Source: an uncultured Lachnospiraceae bacterium (lineage in GTDB: Bacteria; Bacillota; Clostridia; Lachnospirales; Lachnospiraceae). Taken from it: a stretch of 22,790 nt of DNA. Position numbers and translations under genes: made by a program. The DNA is taken from positions 1 through 22,790 of the forward strand of contig CAMAHO010000011.1 in NCBI GenBank assembly GCA_945834545.1, written 5' to 3'. The notes under the pieces were generated by a model. It ran no database searches. It had not been told where the DNA came from and saw only the letters and a list, made by a program, of their open reading frames with translations. Positions 22,617-22,790 of this stretch are shown one piece after another (position 1 is the first letter of the stretch; each line of letters begins with the position of its first letter).

Positions 22617-22644
22617 TAAACATTCTCTCAATATATGCCGATAA
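22617..22644 (+). promoter_or_regulatory. Sigma-28 promoter for the gene starting at the window edge
   Basis: TAAA (22617-22620), a 16-bp spacer, perfect GCCGATAA (22637-22644). It has the same spacing as the flagellin promoter, which marks the downstream gene as a late flagellar or chemotaxis gene. Confidence 0.85.
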
Positions 22645-22664
22645 AGGAGATATAAGTGTAACTA

Positions 22665-22774
22665 GGGTAAAGGTTTGAAACAAAGCACTTGCCTTTACCC
22701 CGGATAGAGAATAAAAGTAAGGAAGCAGATAAAAAGTCAAAAGGAAGCGCAGAAACGGAATTCGCGCAAGGAGG
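22665..22774 (+). promoter_or_regulatory. Long leader with hairpin and repeated ANGGA motifs
   Basis: GGGTAAAGG (22665-22673) pairs perfectly with CCTTTACCC (22692-22700), with an inner TTTG-AAA-CAAA hairpin. There is no T-run, so it is not a plain terminator. Downstream, ANGGA motifs occur at 22719, 22741, 22755 and 22768, the last inside the Shine-Dalgarno AAGGAGG. This pattern suggests CsrA control like that of the flagellin. Confidence 0.55.
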
Positions 22775-22781
22775 TATGATT

Positions 22782-22790
22782 ATGGCAATT
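22782..22790 (+). CDS. Start of a late flagellar gene cut by the window edge
   Basis: Only ATG GCA ATT (Met-Ala-Ile) is visible. A strong AAGGAGG site (22768-22774) at 7-nt spacing and the sigma-28 promoter at 22617 show that a real gene begins here. A second flagellin or another late flagellar protein would fit, but three residues cannot identify it. Confidence 0.6.

Noticed and set aside
22665..22700. The GGGTAAAGG hairpin as the flagellin terminator
   Set aside because: It has no T-run and lies downstream of a sigma-28 promoter for the next gene; a better terminator is at 22534-22577.

Overview
The window reads as chromosomal DNA of a motile Clostridia, most like a Lachnospiraceae (Roseburia/Butyrivibrio/Eubacterium type). 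The reasons are the GlgC+GlgD pair, SpoVG, a long-form Prs, FliW/CsrA control of flagellin, tandem FlgK paralogs, and strong AGGAGG-type ribosome binding sites. This is inference from gene content; no rRNA gene is present to place it firmly.

Left part (1-5109, minus strand): murC, then a 308-base gap with a cluster of DnaA boxes, then a replication/PRPP operon dnaD - dnaI-like helicase loader - prs.

5110-5840 holds no credible gene. It contains two consecutive, very palindromic composite elements. One has four exact-period 51-bp repeats plus two long hairpins inside 12-bp terminal inverted repeats. The other is closed by an 11-bp inverted repeat and contains a 21-bp perfect hairpin. A good vegetative promoter for glgC follows directly.

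Middle part (5906-12983, plus strand): glgC-glgD (ADP-glucose synthesis for glycogen), spoVG, a strong terminator, then a near-consensus promoter driving pth and mfd. spoVG, pth and mfd are a remnant of the classical Bacillota spoVG-glmU-prs-ctc-pth-mfd neighbourhood.

Right part (13022-22790, plus strand): a late flagellar region. Four sigma-28-type promoters (TAAA-N15/16-GCCGATA-like) precede flgM, flgL, flagellin and a gene that begins at the window edge. The genes are flgM (anti-sigma-28), flgN (chaperone), two tandem flgK paralogs, flgL with a large insertion, fliW, csrA, an internally deleted ATPase remnant bracketed by inverted copies of a 43-bp palindromic repeat, and a flagellin.

The standout is the flagellin at 21113-22525. 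Its N- and C-terminal D0/D1 halves are intact, but the surface-exposed variable region is replaced by a von Willebrand factor A (VWA) domain with an integrin-beta-like MIDAS. If this protein polymerises, the filament would display a metal-dependent adhesion domain on every subunit. Its mRNA leader carries a 5'-terminal hairpin with an AAGGAA loop and further GGA motifs, as expected for CsrA repression relieved by FliW, and both regulators are encoded just upstream.
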